Below, piece by piece: positions 38,832 to 50,427 of a stretch of 64,000 bases of DNA (its first letter is position 1; every line of letters starts with the position of its first letter). The stretch is from NCBI GenBank assembly GCA_029718625.1, contig CM056391.1, positions 720,162-784,161 of the forward strand, written 5' to 3'. The DNA comes from Synaphobranchus kaupii. Taxonomy: Eukaryota > Chordata > Actinopteri > Anguilliformes > Synaphobranchidae. The notes under the pieces were generated by a model. It saw only the letters and a list, made by a program, of their open reading frames with translations, was not told where the DNA came from and did not search any database. A program made the translations under genes and the position numbers.

Positions 38832-39440
38832 TAGGGATGGGGAGATATAAGATTTCATCTTTTATTGCGATAAAAACACTCAAGATAATTTTATCGTGGT
38901 GAATTTCCATTATCGGGATAATCGTGATTATCCTCATGAGTGACTTGAAAAAGCTGTCTCGCTCACTAACCTTATAATTTATTATAACTTATTTAAGATA
39001 GTTTGATTGTTTTTTTCTGCATTCATTCTGCTGTCCTTGCTGTACCTCTGTCTGTGTGATCTGAAAACAAAACAAGTTATTCATTTACTGTGCATTTACA
39101 ACACATAACTAATTGAACCATGTTGTGAATGCTTGGATATCAGGTTCTTTTTATTAATGGTATTTTTTTTCTCTCATTGTGATTACCTGCTGGGTGTTGG
39201 CGAGAGTCTGAATCTGTTCTTGTTTGTTTTTCACTAAAAAGGATGTTCACAAAAAAAAGATGTGTCCTATGATGCAGTACAAATATTTGTTTCTTAACAA
39301 AATGTAAGGTAAAGTGATTCCAGTATGTTTTAGTGCCATTTTAAGAGTTTTAAGCATAATTTGATGATTATCAGGATAATATAGTGAATCGCAATTATTT
39401 TGGCCAGGATAATCGTGACATGAAATTTTCCCATGCCTAA
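38832..39440. mobile_element. candidate hAT-like non-autonomous element
   Basis: The left edge CTAGGGATGGGGAGATATAA and the complement of the right edge (TTAGGCATGGGAAAATTTCA) are similar. Both edges are followed inward by GATAATCGTGA-type motifs in inverted orientation. The interior is AT-rich without a coding frame. Similar edge motifs occur at 15,220 (GGGCTGAGAGATAA) and 59,580 (GGCCTGGGCGATATAC). Confidence 0.45.
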
Positions 39441-40599
39441 CAAAGACTCCAAACATGTAGTTAAGCTGCAGATACAAAGTAAGTAGATCTTACTGTCGGG
39501 AATTTCAATTAATCCATGAAGACAATAAACTCTGGGAAAGGTTTTTTTTTTTTGGACATAATACAAATTCAAATACTTGTCATTGACCGATTTGAAAAAT
39601 TCAGAGAATTCAGGTCCCAAGTTTCAACCTGGAAGTTTCATCCAAATCAGATCATAACTGCAGGAACTTACGGACAGACAGACATACAAACAGACACACG
39701 GAGGGGAGTGATTGCAATACCCCGTCACAGTGCTATGCACTCGTGGGTGTAACTGGGTGAGCAGAGATCTGCAGCCATGTACCTCTGCAGAGGTAATATT
39801 TACAGAGTGGAGCTTGTTCACATACTGTATAAAGACAGAGGAGTCAGCGATCAGAGACGGCCCAATATTTATAGAGTCTTGAGGTAAATTTGCTCCCGCA
39901 AATGAAATTGTATGCTTGTTTGATTTATAGAAAGAACTCGTAGGGGAACCCAAGGTGAGTAGAGGGACATCCTTCATCACACGTGTCCCCTGGTGAAAGA
40001 CTCCAGCTGTGGTCAGACCCTTACTAACAAATTTAGTGATGTAGGACTTTTCATACAATGGTTCACTTCACAAATGTGCACATGCATTTACAAGAATAGA
40101 ATATAAATTTGAAGAAATAAAGTGGAGAAAATACAGAAATCTTACACTGTGGCAATAAAAACAGAAACAACAAGGCAAAACACAATACGAGAAAGGTAAA
40201 AAGTTAGAAAAAATATACTAGAAATCTATATACAATTTTGTCCATGATAATATCCTAATTAAAAGTCATCCTAAAGAAATGTTTTTTTTAGTTTTTTTTT
40301 TAGAGATGTCCGCCAGTGCTGTAAATCTGAATAAGGGCCTTCTGCCCTTAGAGAAATGGACTTTTGGGAACATATAATGATGAATACATTTAAGCCATGC
40401 GTTTAAAAACCTACATGTATACATAGAAATATCTGAAAGTGGCAATTCATTATATAAATGTTGCAATCAAATTTTCGATCTTGATAATATTCTATTTCAG
40501 TTTATTAGACTTAATAATTAGTAAGTAATACTAATATATTAGTAGTATATTCTTTTTGTGTAAGCGTGGGGCCAGAGGTCAGCAGCCTGAATTTCATCC

Positions 40600-40661
40600 A
40601 CACACAAACACGCACACACATACACACACACACACACAAAGCCGAGAGACACAAGGATAGA

Positions 40662-40694
<33 letters not shown>

Positions 40695-40716
40695 GCTGAG
40701 AGACACAAGGGTAGAT

Positions 40717-40772
<56 letters not shown>

Positions 40773-41012
40773 GCTGAGAGACAATAAGGATCACACACAC
40801 ACACAAAGCCGAGAGACACAAGGATTGAACACACACACACACACACACACACAAAGCCGAAAGACACTAAGGATCACACACACACACACACACACACACA
40901 CAAAGCCGAGAGACACAAGGATCACAGACACACACACACACACAAAGCCGAGAGACACAAGGACAGATCACACACACACACACACACAAAGCCGAGAGAC
41001 ACAAGGACAGAT
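40600..41012 (+). repeat. compound CA microsatellite with eight AAGCCGAGAGACACAAGG blocks
   Basis: (CA)n runs alternate with blocks AAGCCGAGAGACACAAGGA or AAGCTGAGAGACA, often ending in TAGATCACAC or CAGATCACAC. Confidence 0.95.
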
Positions 41013-42060
41013 CGTCTTTCTTTGAAATGTTTCCCTTTATTTGCTTGCTGCACATTTAAAAAAAGAAAATGAAAAATCCACATAAAGATATTCATAAAGA
41101 TATTCACACAACAGGTAGAAAGACAGAGGTGTCCATAAGGAGCTGGCGAAAGGCATCATGGAAAGGACATGAACAGACGACGCAACAGGACGCAAACCCA
41201 AAAACCCAAACCCTCCCAAACCCTCCCGCTTATCACCCGCCTGAAAGAAACACCATCTCCTAAAAAACCTGTAAATGCAGCACTCAATTCCCCTGTATTT
41301 CACAAAAATAATAATAATAATAATCATAATCAGGTGTTCAGTTACACAGCTACTCTAAGCAATTTACAAAGCAGATTTTTATATATTTATATTTTTTTCT
41401 TTTTTTTTTACATTACAGTGAATTAGGAGTCAACATCTACAGAAGAGGACACAACATCATTACCCACGCTCTGATCAGGGAAAATTATATAAATATAGAT
41501 TTTCTTTCCTCTATTTGATGAAAGATGATCTGTGATCAGCAAGCATTGCGTAAAAGAGGCCCCTTCACTCTCCGCAATGTGATGATCTACAGCTGTGCGC
41601 TTGCAGGACTTTAATTAAGCTGGAAAGCAAGATTGCCTTTCGAGTTACAAAACAGGCGATGTGATATTTGACTGAATTATAAAGAATATTGAATATTCTA
41701 CCAATGTCAAATGAGTCCACATTTCATAAGTCTGTACAACCGCTGGGCTCATTTTGTACATGTGTCATATGCATTGGTTACCAAGGCTACACTGGCAAAT
41801 TACACCACGGAAAATTTGACTTGTAGTTATCTCCGACTCCGTTCATTCTGACACACAAACACACACACAATTATTACACACAAGCGCGTATGCACACGCA
41901 CGCACATATGCACGCACGTACATGTGCACAAACACGCACACGCACACACACACACACACACACAAAGGAACCGTTTTCCCAACACACAGCTGGGTAATGC
42001 GTCTGGCCCAAAACCTGCATGTTAAAACATTAAAAGATAAAATACAACTGTTTTAAAAAA

Positions 42061-43582
42061 TAATTTATTGCTTTCTTCTTTTATTTATTTTTTTTCCTTC
42101 ATTTTAAAATAAGCTTCATCATTATTTTTCATAGTGGCAACAGTATATTATTTTGTTTACAACAATATTGACTTTTAAAAAATCCAGGAAAGGGAAAACC
42201 TCTGTAAACCTTGTTTGGGCATTCACATAATCAACAGAAGATATGCATAAGCAAAATACCTGCTAAATCATTCTTATTGCTATATGACTAATTATAAAAA
42301 AGAGACCGCATAGGAGTCAAAAAGAAACTTTTAAAGCTGTATATAACAGGTACATGATCTAAAAGCAGCAAAGTTATGAGGGTTCTTAGTTGATGAGATT
42401 ATATGAATAATTTGTTTCCGAAAAGGCGTAAAAAATATTATAAACATTTATACTTTCCATACCCCAACCCCCAATTCATTGTAATAAGAAAATTAAATAT
42501 GCAAATAAATAGCTAAATTTGTAATGTTCCCCACACGTGATGGAGATAATATAAATATATTAATTATAGATAAACAGAACCCTAGAAATGTTTACATTTA
42601 CAATCATGAAAAAACATAAAAAAGTACTTCACATTTGGTTGTATTTGGAGAAACTATGGAGTGGGGAATTTTATAAAGAGATAAAAAACAACAGAAAACT
42701 GTAGTAGACATGTAACAACAGTTTTTTTTTCCACTCTAAAAAAATAAAATTAAAAATTAAAAAATAAATCCAGCCCACCCCCCCAAAAAATACAACATCC
42801 CATTCAATACACTTTTATATATTCATATCACACATTTGAAATGGCATGTTAAATGAAAAATACATTTACTTAAATGTATCAATGTAATATCCACAGATCA
42901 ACATTCGTTGTTATGAAAATCGGCATCGTTTAGAAAGGCTGCGTTTTACAGTGCATAGCTGTAACAAAGAAACAACTTTGTCAGATATGTACACAAAACA
43001 AAAATAATCTCGTCTCAACTCCGTTAATATTTTAATATGATCCTAAAAGACAGCTACATTTGCAGGAAATGTAGGCCACAATCTTATTACCTTAGATATT
43101 TTATTACCACCCCCCCCTCAACCCGAACCTGAACCCAAACCCCAACGTTGAATAATGTAACACCACATCCAAATATCAGATTAAAAAACTTCACACAAAA
43201 ATAAAGAAAAAAAAGGATGATTATAGAGAGAAGAGGACAAGCTGCAGGTTGATGTTCTGTGGAAGAGGGACGAGGAAGCCATTCTGCCTTTTTTTCCGTG
43301 TGTCTGTCCGCTAAGACTTAGGTCAGGGGGGGGGGGGTGTGTGGCCAAGGGGGTTTCCATGGCGCTTCCCCTTGGAGGGCGAGGCTTCTTCTCCGGCAGC
43401 TTGTGTTTTTCATGTAAACTTTTATCTTTTCTGTTCTTTTTGTTTTTCTTTTGTTTTGATGCATGCATTTGGCGGCCTCTCCGAGACGACGATGGCGCAC
43501 GCGCGGGCGGGCGGGCGGGCGGGCGGACGAGGTACAGCGCGCCTCCCGTGGGGGCCCCGGCAGGAGAGGAGGTGTCGGCCTG
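42061..43582 (-). other. ppargc1a: candidate ppargc1a 3' UTR
   Basis: The sequence after the stop is AT-rich and free of array DNA. It contains minus-strand AATAAA hexamers at 43,100-43,105 and several around 42,061-42,100. PGC-1alpha messages in other vertebrates have long 3' UTRs, so a 3' end at the distal cluster is plausible, but no cleavage site can be proven. The first 100 bases hold a (GGGC)n run at 43,503-43,524 (plus-strand sense) and a poly-G at 43,327-43,336. Confidence 0.4.
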
Positions 43583-43686
43583 TTACCTCCTTAAGCTCCT
43601 CTGGGCTTCCCTCAGCAGGCTGTCGAAGTCCAGGGAGTCGTACTTGCTCTTAATGGAGGCCGGGTCGAAATCATCCGAGTGGGAGT
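43583..43686 (-). CDS. ppargc1a: ppargc1a terminal coding exon with stop
   Basis: The acceptor TTTCAG lies at 43,687-43,692. The exon completes an Asp codon and encodes SHSDDFDPAS, IKSKYDSLDF, DSLLREAQRSLRR and a TAA stop (43,583-43,585). This C-terminus is almost invariant in PGC-1alpha. In the mammalian protein it includes the motif reported to bind the CBP80 subunit of the nuclear cap-binding complex. The phase agrees with the preceding exon. An intact C-terminus argues against long-standing loss of the gene despite the frame problem in the large exon. Confidence 0.96.
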
Positions 43687-44835
43687 CTGAAAATCACACA
43701 CACAGCCGTTACTGGAGGCCTTTAGCACGTCCCTTTCCCTGTGCAGCGGACAGGGGATCGATACACACCCTCCCACCCCCCCCTTTTTTTAAATGTACCC
43801 CTATTTTTCACACTTCCCTGTTTCCCTGTTTAAGTATTTTCTTCCTAATTTAGAATCACCCAGAAGTGACCGGAAACCAATAAACTAGTGTAAACTATAA
43901 ATGTTGCAGTCCAGAGTAAATCACATTATTCTTTTAAACAGCAAATCTGTGTCAATATTGCAGTTGGTCCTATCAATTACACAATAATTAAATAACCACC
44001 GATGGTAACGCGTAACGTGGAGAACCCAGAATTCATTATAGGGAGTTACTAATGTAGCGCCATGATCTGCTCAACTCTGCCCTGTCGTCACGTTAACAAC
44101 GATGCCTTAAAGCGGAGAATTGCGCCGAAAACTCATTACTGGTCTACAGCGCGGCAGGTGTGTTACGCGGGCTTATTCCGGACCTAACTGAACCGTGGCA
44201 GGAAGCAAGCCCTCGGACACCGGCAGCTCAGCGGCACAAACCCCAGGTGTATATTATTTTTTTACGTGAGATAATATTTAAAAAATCAAGGTGTCTTATC
44301 TGCTGTGGCAGAAGGCTTAATAACTGGGCCAGACCCAGGTAAGACCACCTCGCTCTCAGGGGAGTACGTTCCCACAGAGGACAGCTGGCTCGTCTCACGC
44401 ACCGCACACTGAAGGATATAGAATGGGCAGATGTACTGCCAAGAACCTAAAGGCAGTGCGCCGGCCAGCTAACATTTACAAACAGGACCCAAATGTGCAA
44501 TGGAGTGAATGCAGGAGAAAGGCTGAATTCCAGACTGAGCCTTCCAGACTCGCGGACTGTGGACTTGCATACTTTGATGGCGTATTTCTGGGGGCAGGTG
44601 AGTCTGCATTGATGCGGACTTGCAAAAAGGGCGGGTAGAGGGTGCAAAAGGTCCACATAAGAGCACTTGCCAAAAACACTGTTTTCACAATGGGACAGCC
44701 CTAATGGACTTGACGAGAACGCTTGACGAGAACTAGCACCTCGTCCACGAGTCCAGAGAACGGGATTCAGAAGATGTGGACTTTGCACCTCTGGAACATC
44801 ACTAATTCCTTAAACTCTTATTGGTTCATCTAGGG

Positions 44836-45330
44836 CAGTGGTCCCCAACCCTGTTCCTGGAGATCTACCGTCCTGTAGGTTTTCACTCCAACCCTAACAA
44901 AGCACACCTCATTCAACAGCTAGAGATCTACCGTCCTGTAGGGTTTCACTACAACCCTAATAAAGCACACCTCATTCAACAGCTAGAGATCTACCGTCCT
45001 GTAGGGTTTCACTACAACCCTAATAAAGCACACCTCAATTAACAGCTGGAGATCTACCGTCCTGTAGGTTTTCACTCCAACCCTAACAAAACACACCTCA
45101 TTCAACAGCTAGAGATCTACCGTCCTGTAGGGTTTCACTACAACCCTAATAAAACACACCTCATTCAACAGCTAGAGATCTACCGTCCTGTAGGGTTTCA
45201 CTACAACCCTAATAAAGCACACCTCATTCAACAGCTGGAGATCTCGTTGAGCTGCTAATTAGTGGCGTTATGGTTGGAGTGAAAACCTACAGGACTTGTA
45301 GATCAACAGGAACAGGGTTGGGGACCACTG
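44836..45330. mobile_element. hAT-like MITE with an internally expanded 60-70 bp unit
   Basis: Terminal inverted repeats start CAGTGGTCCCCAACC at 44,836 and end at 45,330 with the complement. They match over about 31 of 33 bases. The flanks ATCTAGGG and ATCTCCGG share 6 of 8 bases, compatible with an eroded 8-bp hAT target duplication. Between the ends, a block running from AGATCTACCGTCC to CATTCAACAGCT repeats about six times. A normal MITE of this type would carry it once in each arm. It lies in the last ppargc1a intron. Confidence 0.75.
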
Positions 45331-46315
45331 ATCTCCGGATTTTTTGACTAAGGCCGAGTGTATTTATTAACCTCTGATACAATGCTTGTAAAATTAAATC
45401 AGCCCAGATTTGAGAAACACGGGTGTGAATCTTGGGCTAGAACACACAAAAACTGAGGCAAAGCGGAACTAAAACCATGCAGCACATTTATCACTCAGGA
45501 ACCATGAAAGTGACGGTTTCCTCCCCCTGGGTTTCCATTAGAAAAGCGTGCCTTCAAAAGCACCTAAACTATAATATTTGACACTTTCCAGGCACTGGCA
45601 ATATGTCAAATAATATCTGAAAGCTTAAGGTTAATAGATATAACCTTTAAATGCATCTTAGTTACACATGTAATATAAAATCTATCTCAAAGAGCAGATG
45701 TCTGGTTTATTTTTTTTCTCGCTGGAGTAATTGAGGTAGAGCTTTATTTAAATCGACAAAGCCAGACATCCCCCCCGGGCCCAGGATTCCATTGTAAAAA
45801 GCACATCACATGGTCTTGCGTACGATAACCGGACTTAAGTACTTCACTCAATTTGTGCATCAAGGGTCATTAATATGCGTCACAGAAAACCCTGGAAGGC
45901 TATTCCTTCCACGGAGTCTTGAACATTTCGCTGCCCCGGCGATACAAGGATAGATTGTGCAGTGGTTAGAGCACGGGACTGCGGAGCCACCGGGTGGAAC
46001 TGCCGTTCATAGCGGCGAGCATCGTCTATATTTATAAACATAGCGTGTACAGGTTCTGTGGAGGACGCAATTTATCCACACGCACCGCCTCAGACTCACT
46101 CTTTTGCAATGTACAGAGTGCACACCTGGGTGAATGGACTGAAACACAAACAAACAAATAAATAAATAAACGTTCTGATGGGGGGGGGGGAACCAATCAG
46201 ATAGCAGCCGTGTGATTGGACAGCTGCCTCCTGCCTATAGCTAGCTGGCAGGGGTCAGGGTTCAGGAAGAGATTGTGCTTCTTTTCGTTTCTGCAACGGC
46301 TAGAAAATGGATGGA

Positions 46316-46346
<31 letters not shown>

Positions 46347-46813
46347 GGCTTTGGGGCGATATGGAGGGGTGGGAGGGGGGAGGGTGCTGATGGGACCTGA
46401 CCTTGCCCTCCAGTCTCATATTTTTCGCCTGAAATCATGAGGGAAACCTGACATGAAATATACATGTGAGTTATAAAAAAAATAATGATTAAGGTACTGA
46501 ATGCACAGTAGTGCATTTTTATTATTTTTTTTCCAAAGACCCCAATCTCACATGACTGCAATATTTATTATGGGTGAAAAATAGGGGGCCGCGCGTGACG
46601 AATGGTGTGTCTGTGCATCTGGTGATAGCGAGCGCTAGCTGGGAAAACGCTATATTCCCAACATCTGGAAATACTGGGGACCCGGTGAACTCAGCTGAGT
46701 CTTCAGGGACCTTAGCAGGTGGCGATTCAGCTACCGTCCAAACTGCCGCCATTTTAATACACAGTCTTTTACATATGTCCCGCGGTCCCTACAATCAGAG
46801 TTTGCAAGGCAAC

Positions 46814-47359
46814 TACACTGCCAGGCCAAAAAAAAAGTCGCTGTTGCACCCGTCATGCATAGTGCCCACTGTACAAGCCTCTGGAGGCAGTGTTATGATC
46901 TGGGGTTGCTTCTATTGGTCAGGTCTAGGCCCAGCAATGTTATGCAGCAATAAAATTAAGTCAGCTCAGTACCTGAATGTACTGAATGACCAGGTTATCC
47001 CATCAATGGGCATATTCCAGGATGACAATGCCAAGATTCATCGGGCTCAAATTGTGAAAGAGTGGTTCAGGGAGCATGAGGAATCATTTTCACACATGAA
47101 TTGGCCACCAGAGTCCTGACCTTAACCCCATTGAAAGTCTTTGGGATGCGCTGGAGAAGACTTTACGGAGTGGTTCAACTCTCCCGTCGTCAATACAAGA
47201 TCTCGGCCAACAATTTATGCAACTCTGGACGGAAATAAATGTTGTGACGTTGCATAAGGTTGTTGAAACAATGCCACGACGAATGCGCGCCGTAACAAAG
47301 CTAAAGGCGGTCCAATGAAATATTAGCGTGTGCGACTTTTTTTTTGGCCAGGCAGTGTA
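46814..47359 (+). mobile_element. internally deleted Tc1/mariner-type element with both terminal inverted repeats
   Basis: Inverted ends of 28 bases lie at 46,814-46,841 and 47,332-47,359. They match at 27 of 28 positions, begin and end with TA, and contain CTGCC, a GGCC block and a nine-base A (or T) run. The interior keeps only the C-terminal half of a Tc1-type transposase: [22 protein letters not shown], then NWPP followed one frame over by DLNPIESLWDALEKTL. A one-base shift lies near 47,110-47,118. The N-terminal helix-turn-helix half is missing, so the copy cannot code for an active enzyme. It sits in the last ppargc1a intron, in the opposite orientation to the gene. Confidence 0.9.
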
Positions 47360-47885
47360 ATTAACTAAATTAACCTTATTAAGTAACTGACTGACTAACT
47401 ATCTAGGTGGCTAACTTAATGAATAAATAAAACAGACAACAGTCCTGCGGCGTCCCATATTTTATCCAAAAATAGTTTGCCCCCTACGAGATGCCTTTGT
47501 CATGTATACAGTGCTTTGGTAAACTAATTTATCAAAGTACTGTATATACTAATCTAATTTATCAAATTTAGATTGACATATGGTCACTGTGCACCACAAA
47601 TTAAATTATTTTGAGAAATAACCATAAAGAAATTGTACTGGATAAATGATACACCCCTCCCTGTAATCTGATCACCTCTGTGTCTGTAACAGAATTCTGA
47701 GAAGGAAAAGAGAATATTTGGCAACTGAGGTAAAATCATTCAAAATGTGCTGTCCCCTACAACCCTTGTCCCAACATTCAGTGAAACCAATCAGTTCAGT
47801 TTTATTGGTATAGCGCTTCTTACAGACACTGTCACAAAGACACATATTGGAATAGATAAATAACTAAATATGTATTATTTCTTAC

Positions 47886-48037
47886 CTAAGTCGGTGTAAG
47901 TTGATCTGCAGAACTGCTTTCGTCCGCCGAAGCACATCTCGAACCTGGGCTCTTTGGACCTGCGCAAGGTGTGGCCGTTCTCCAGCGCTGCCATGGCATC
48001 ACAGGTGTAGCGGTAGGTGATGAAGCCGAAGTTATCC
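47886..48037 (-). CDS. ppargc1a: ppargc1a exon, second half of the RRM
   Basis: This 152-nt exon has acceptor CACCAG (48,038-48,043) and donor GTAAGA (47,885-47,880). One base completes the Gly codon, followed by 50 codons including DNFGFITYRYTCDA, ALENGHTLRRS, FGGRKQFCRS and TYTDL, and one base of the next codon. FGFITY is the RNP1 strand with both aromatic positions kept. Splitting of the RRM between two exons at DDG/D agrees with the conserved family gene structure as I remember it. Replacements relative to the human protein are mostly conservative, so this part appears to be under protein-level constraint. Confidence 0.96.
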
Positions 48038-48263
48038 CTGGTGGAGAGAGGATGGGGGCGGGGGAAATCAGCGCCAAGACACTGCGGCGTACAAGGGTCA
48101 TGTCACGGTCACAGTCGTCACCTGTCAGTCACAGTCATCACCTGTCAGTCACTACCATTTTAAAATGTGCTTTATAAATAAATTGACTTGACCCATTACA
48201 GTCACAATCATGACCCGTTACAGTCACAGTCACGACCTGTTACAGGCACAGTCATAACCCGTC

Positions 48264-48532
48264 ACAGTGTGAGAGGGACATGGACCCCTCTCCCTCTCTC
48301 CTCTCTCTCCCTCTCTCTCTCTGTCTCCTCTCTCCCCTTCCTTCTCTCCCCCTCTCTACTTTCTCCTCTCTTTATTTCTCTCCCCATGTGTCTCTCTCTC
48401 TCTCTCTTTCTCTCTCTCTCCTCTCCTTCTCTCTCTCTCTCCCTCTCCTCTCCCTCTCTCTCTCTCTCTCCCTCTCCTCTCCCTCTCTCTCTCTCTATCT
48501 CTCTCCCCATGTGTCTTTCCCTCTCACCTGTC

Positions 48533-48568
<36 letters not shown>

Positions 48569-48797
48569 CATGTGTCTCTCTCTCTCTCTCTTTCTCTCTC
48601 TCTCCTCTCCCTCTCTCTCTCTCTCCCTCTCTCTCTCTCTCCCTCTCCTCTCCCTCTCTCTCTCTCTCTCTCCCTCTCCTCTCCCTCTCTCTCTCTCTAT
48701 CTCTCTCCCCATGTGTCTTTCCCACTCATCTGTCACCCTCTCTCTCTCTCTCTCTCTCTCTCCCCATGTGTCTCTCTCTCTCTCTCTCTCTCTCTCT
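48264..48797 (-). repeat. (GA)n polypurine tract directly after a ppargc1a splice donor
   Basis: On the plus strand this is (CT)n with CCCCTCTC blocks and about five embedded CCCCATGTGTCT units. On the gene strand the intron begins GTAAGAGAGAGAG, so the donor merges with the repeat. The tract fills about 530 of the 762 intron bases. Frames of 134-225 codons of Ser/Leu repeats across it are artefacts. Confidence 0.95.
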
Positions 48798-48800
48798 TAC

Positions 48801-48922
48801 CCGTCGTCCCTCAGGTTGACGGTGCACTCCTCGATTTCGCCAAAGACCCCAAAGCGTCGCTTTAGTTCCGTTCGGGTGATGTCGGATCGCAGCCTCCCAA
48901 TATACACCACCCGTCTCTCTTC
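48801..48922 (-). CDS. ppargc1a: ppargc1a exon, first half of the RRM
   Basis: This 122-nt exon has acceptor CCCCAG (48,923-48,928) and donor GTAAGA (48,800-48,795). It encodes EERRVVYIGRLRSD, ITRTELKRRF, GVFGEIEECTVNLRDD and two bases of a Gly codon. VVYIGRL is the RNP2 strand of the RNA-recognition motif, and FGEIEECTVNLRDDG is near-diagnostic of PGC-1alpha. The RRM binds RNA and contributes to co-transcriptional processing. The intron that follows begins GTAAG and then runs straight into a purine-rich (GA)n tract of about 530 bases. Confidence 0.96.
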
Positions 48923-49404
48923 CTGGGGAGGGAGAAAAACCCCACATCACTATACAACAGCACCATCACGATAATACAATAGGATGGGTGGGGTTCTGAG
49001 TGAACAAGAGAGGCGGGGTTTGTGCAGGGGGCGGGGCTCAGAGTGAACAAGAGAGGTGGGGCTTGTTCAGGGGGCGTGGCAGGGCTCAGAGTGAACAAGA
49101 GAGGCGTGGTTTGTGCAGGGCTGGGGTTTGTGAGGTGCCAATGAGTTGGTGATGAGGTGCCAATCCAAAGCTCAAACGTTCTGGAGTGCGGGCACCCAAA
49201 ATTCCAGAGGTGCTCCAGCTTGCTGAAACGCCTGAAGCCAATCCCCTCGAACACACACATTCAAATTCACAAACGGATGTTTACATACAGTGATGTATGA
49301 TCAATGATAACAATATTAGCTAAATTTGAAATCCCTTTACCTACCTATTTCTTGATTTAACAAGTAAGTAATTGATTATGTAATAAAACAAATTAAAATA
49401 ATAA

Positions 49405-49550
49405 CTATATATCTATCCATCCATCCATTATCTAACCCGCTTATTCCTGGTCAGGGTCACGGGGGGGCTGAAGCCTATCCCAGCATGCATTGGGGCGAGA
49501 GGCAGGAATACACCCTGGACAAGTCGCCAATCCATCACAGAATCGCAATA
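49405..49550 (+). repeat. dispersed repeat fragment, same family as 27.9 kb
   Basis: It begins with (ATCC)n then AACCCGCTTATTCCTGGTCA, CCCAGCATGCATTGGGGCGA and GACAAGTCGCCAATCCATCA. It is intronic in ppargc1a and antisense to it. Confidence 0.65.
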
Positions 49551-50427
49551 TCCATTTCAATCTATTTTCTATCATAGTCCTGGGTCTTCTTTTGAAATGG
49601 CTGGAAAGTAACAATCCCACGTCTCTCCCACCCCCTTCCGGCCCCTTCCGGCCCCTTCCGCCCCCTTCCGGCCCCTTCCGGCCCCTTCCGGCCCCTTCCG
49701 GAGTTCATCTCCTGGCCGGGAATGTGATTCCAGGGAAGAGACCCCTGTGGGAGGAGCTCAGGGCGGAACTCCGCCGTGCCGCGGTGCCTGAGGGATAACT
49801 GCTCCGAGCGGACAGGGGACTAATTTCAGCACCTCTGACCCTGGAACAAGACTAAAGCTAAACCCTCCATCCCACACCGCTCCTCGCCCCGCCCCGCCCC
49901 GCCCCAATCCTCCCCTCCCATCACGGCTTTTAAATAATGTGCATGTGTATGTGTGTGTCTGTGTGTATGTGCATATGTGCGTGCATGTGTTTATGTGTGT
50001 GTGTGTGTGCTTGCATACATGCATGATTGTGTGCGTGTGTGTGTGTGTGCACTTCAGACATATGGATCCTTGCTCCTTATACAAACTAACAGCGATGGCT
50101 CCCGCGATCGATCGGATCCGTCGGGTGAAGGGCGGCTTGTGCAGTCAGGATCATCCTCATTTCCATTACAGTACGGTGACAAATTATTCAGCCCATACCC
50201 CCCTGTTTGGAATAAAGGTGTTTACTGATTTAGCGCTTGTGCACTGGGCAGCATCAGAGGAAGGAGTCTCGCTCTGACCTGACACAAGACTCCCCAAAGG
50301 TACAGTTCCCACACATATAACTGCCACATGTACGAGAGCGAGTCGTGGACTCATTTCACATGTTCTTTCTTTGACGTGTGAGGGACAGCTCAGTACAGGA
50401 CTCTGTGTGTAGAGTACTCTGTGTAAG

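Larger units (their letters stand above)
37576..42060. other. no gene; microsatellites, candidate hAT element and dispersed repeats
   Basis: Besides the listed CA compounds and the 38.8 kb element, 39,500-39,790 holds a block with CATCCAAATCAGATCATAAC and GGACAGACAGACATAC ending in GATTGCAATACCCCGTCACA. Its composition suggests an eroded retroelement, but no frame is open. Interrupted (CA)n lies at 41,850-41,963. Confidence 0.5.

Noticed and set aside
43341..43853. Plus-strand frame of 170 codons near the ppargc1a end
   Set aside because: Antisense to the terminal exon and UTR, with low-complexity Gly/Arg runs from (GGGC)n.
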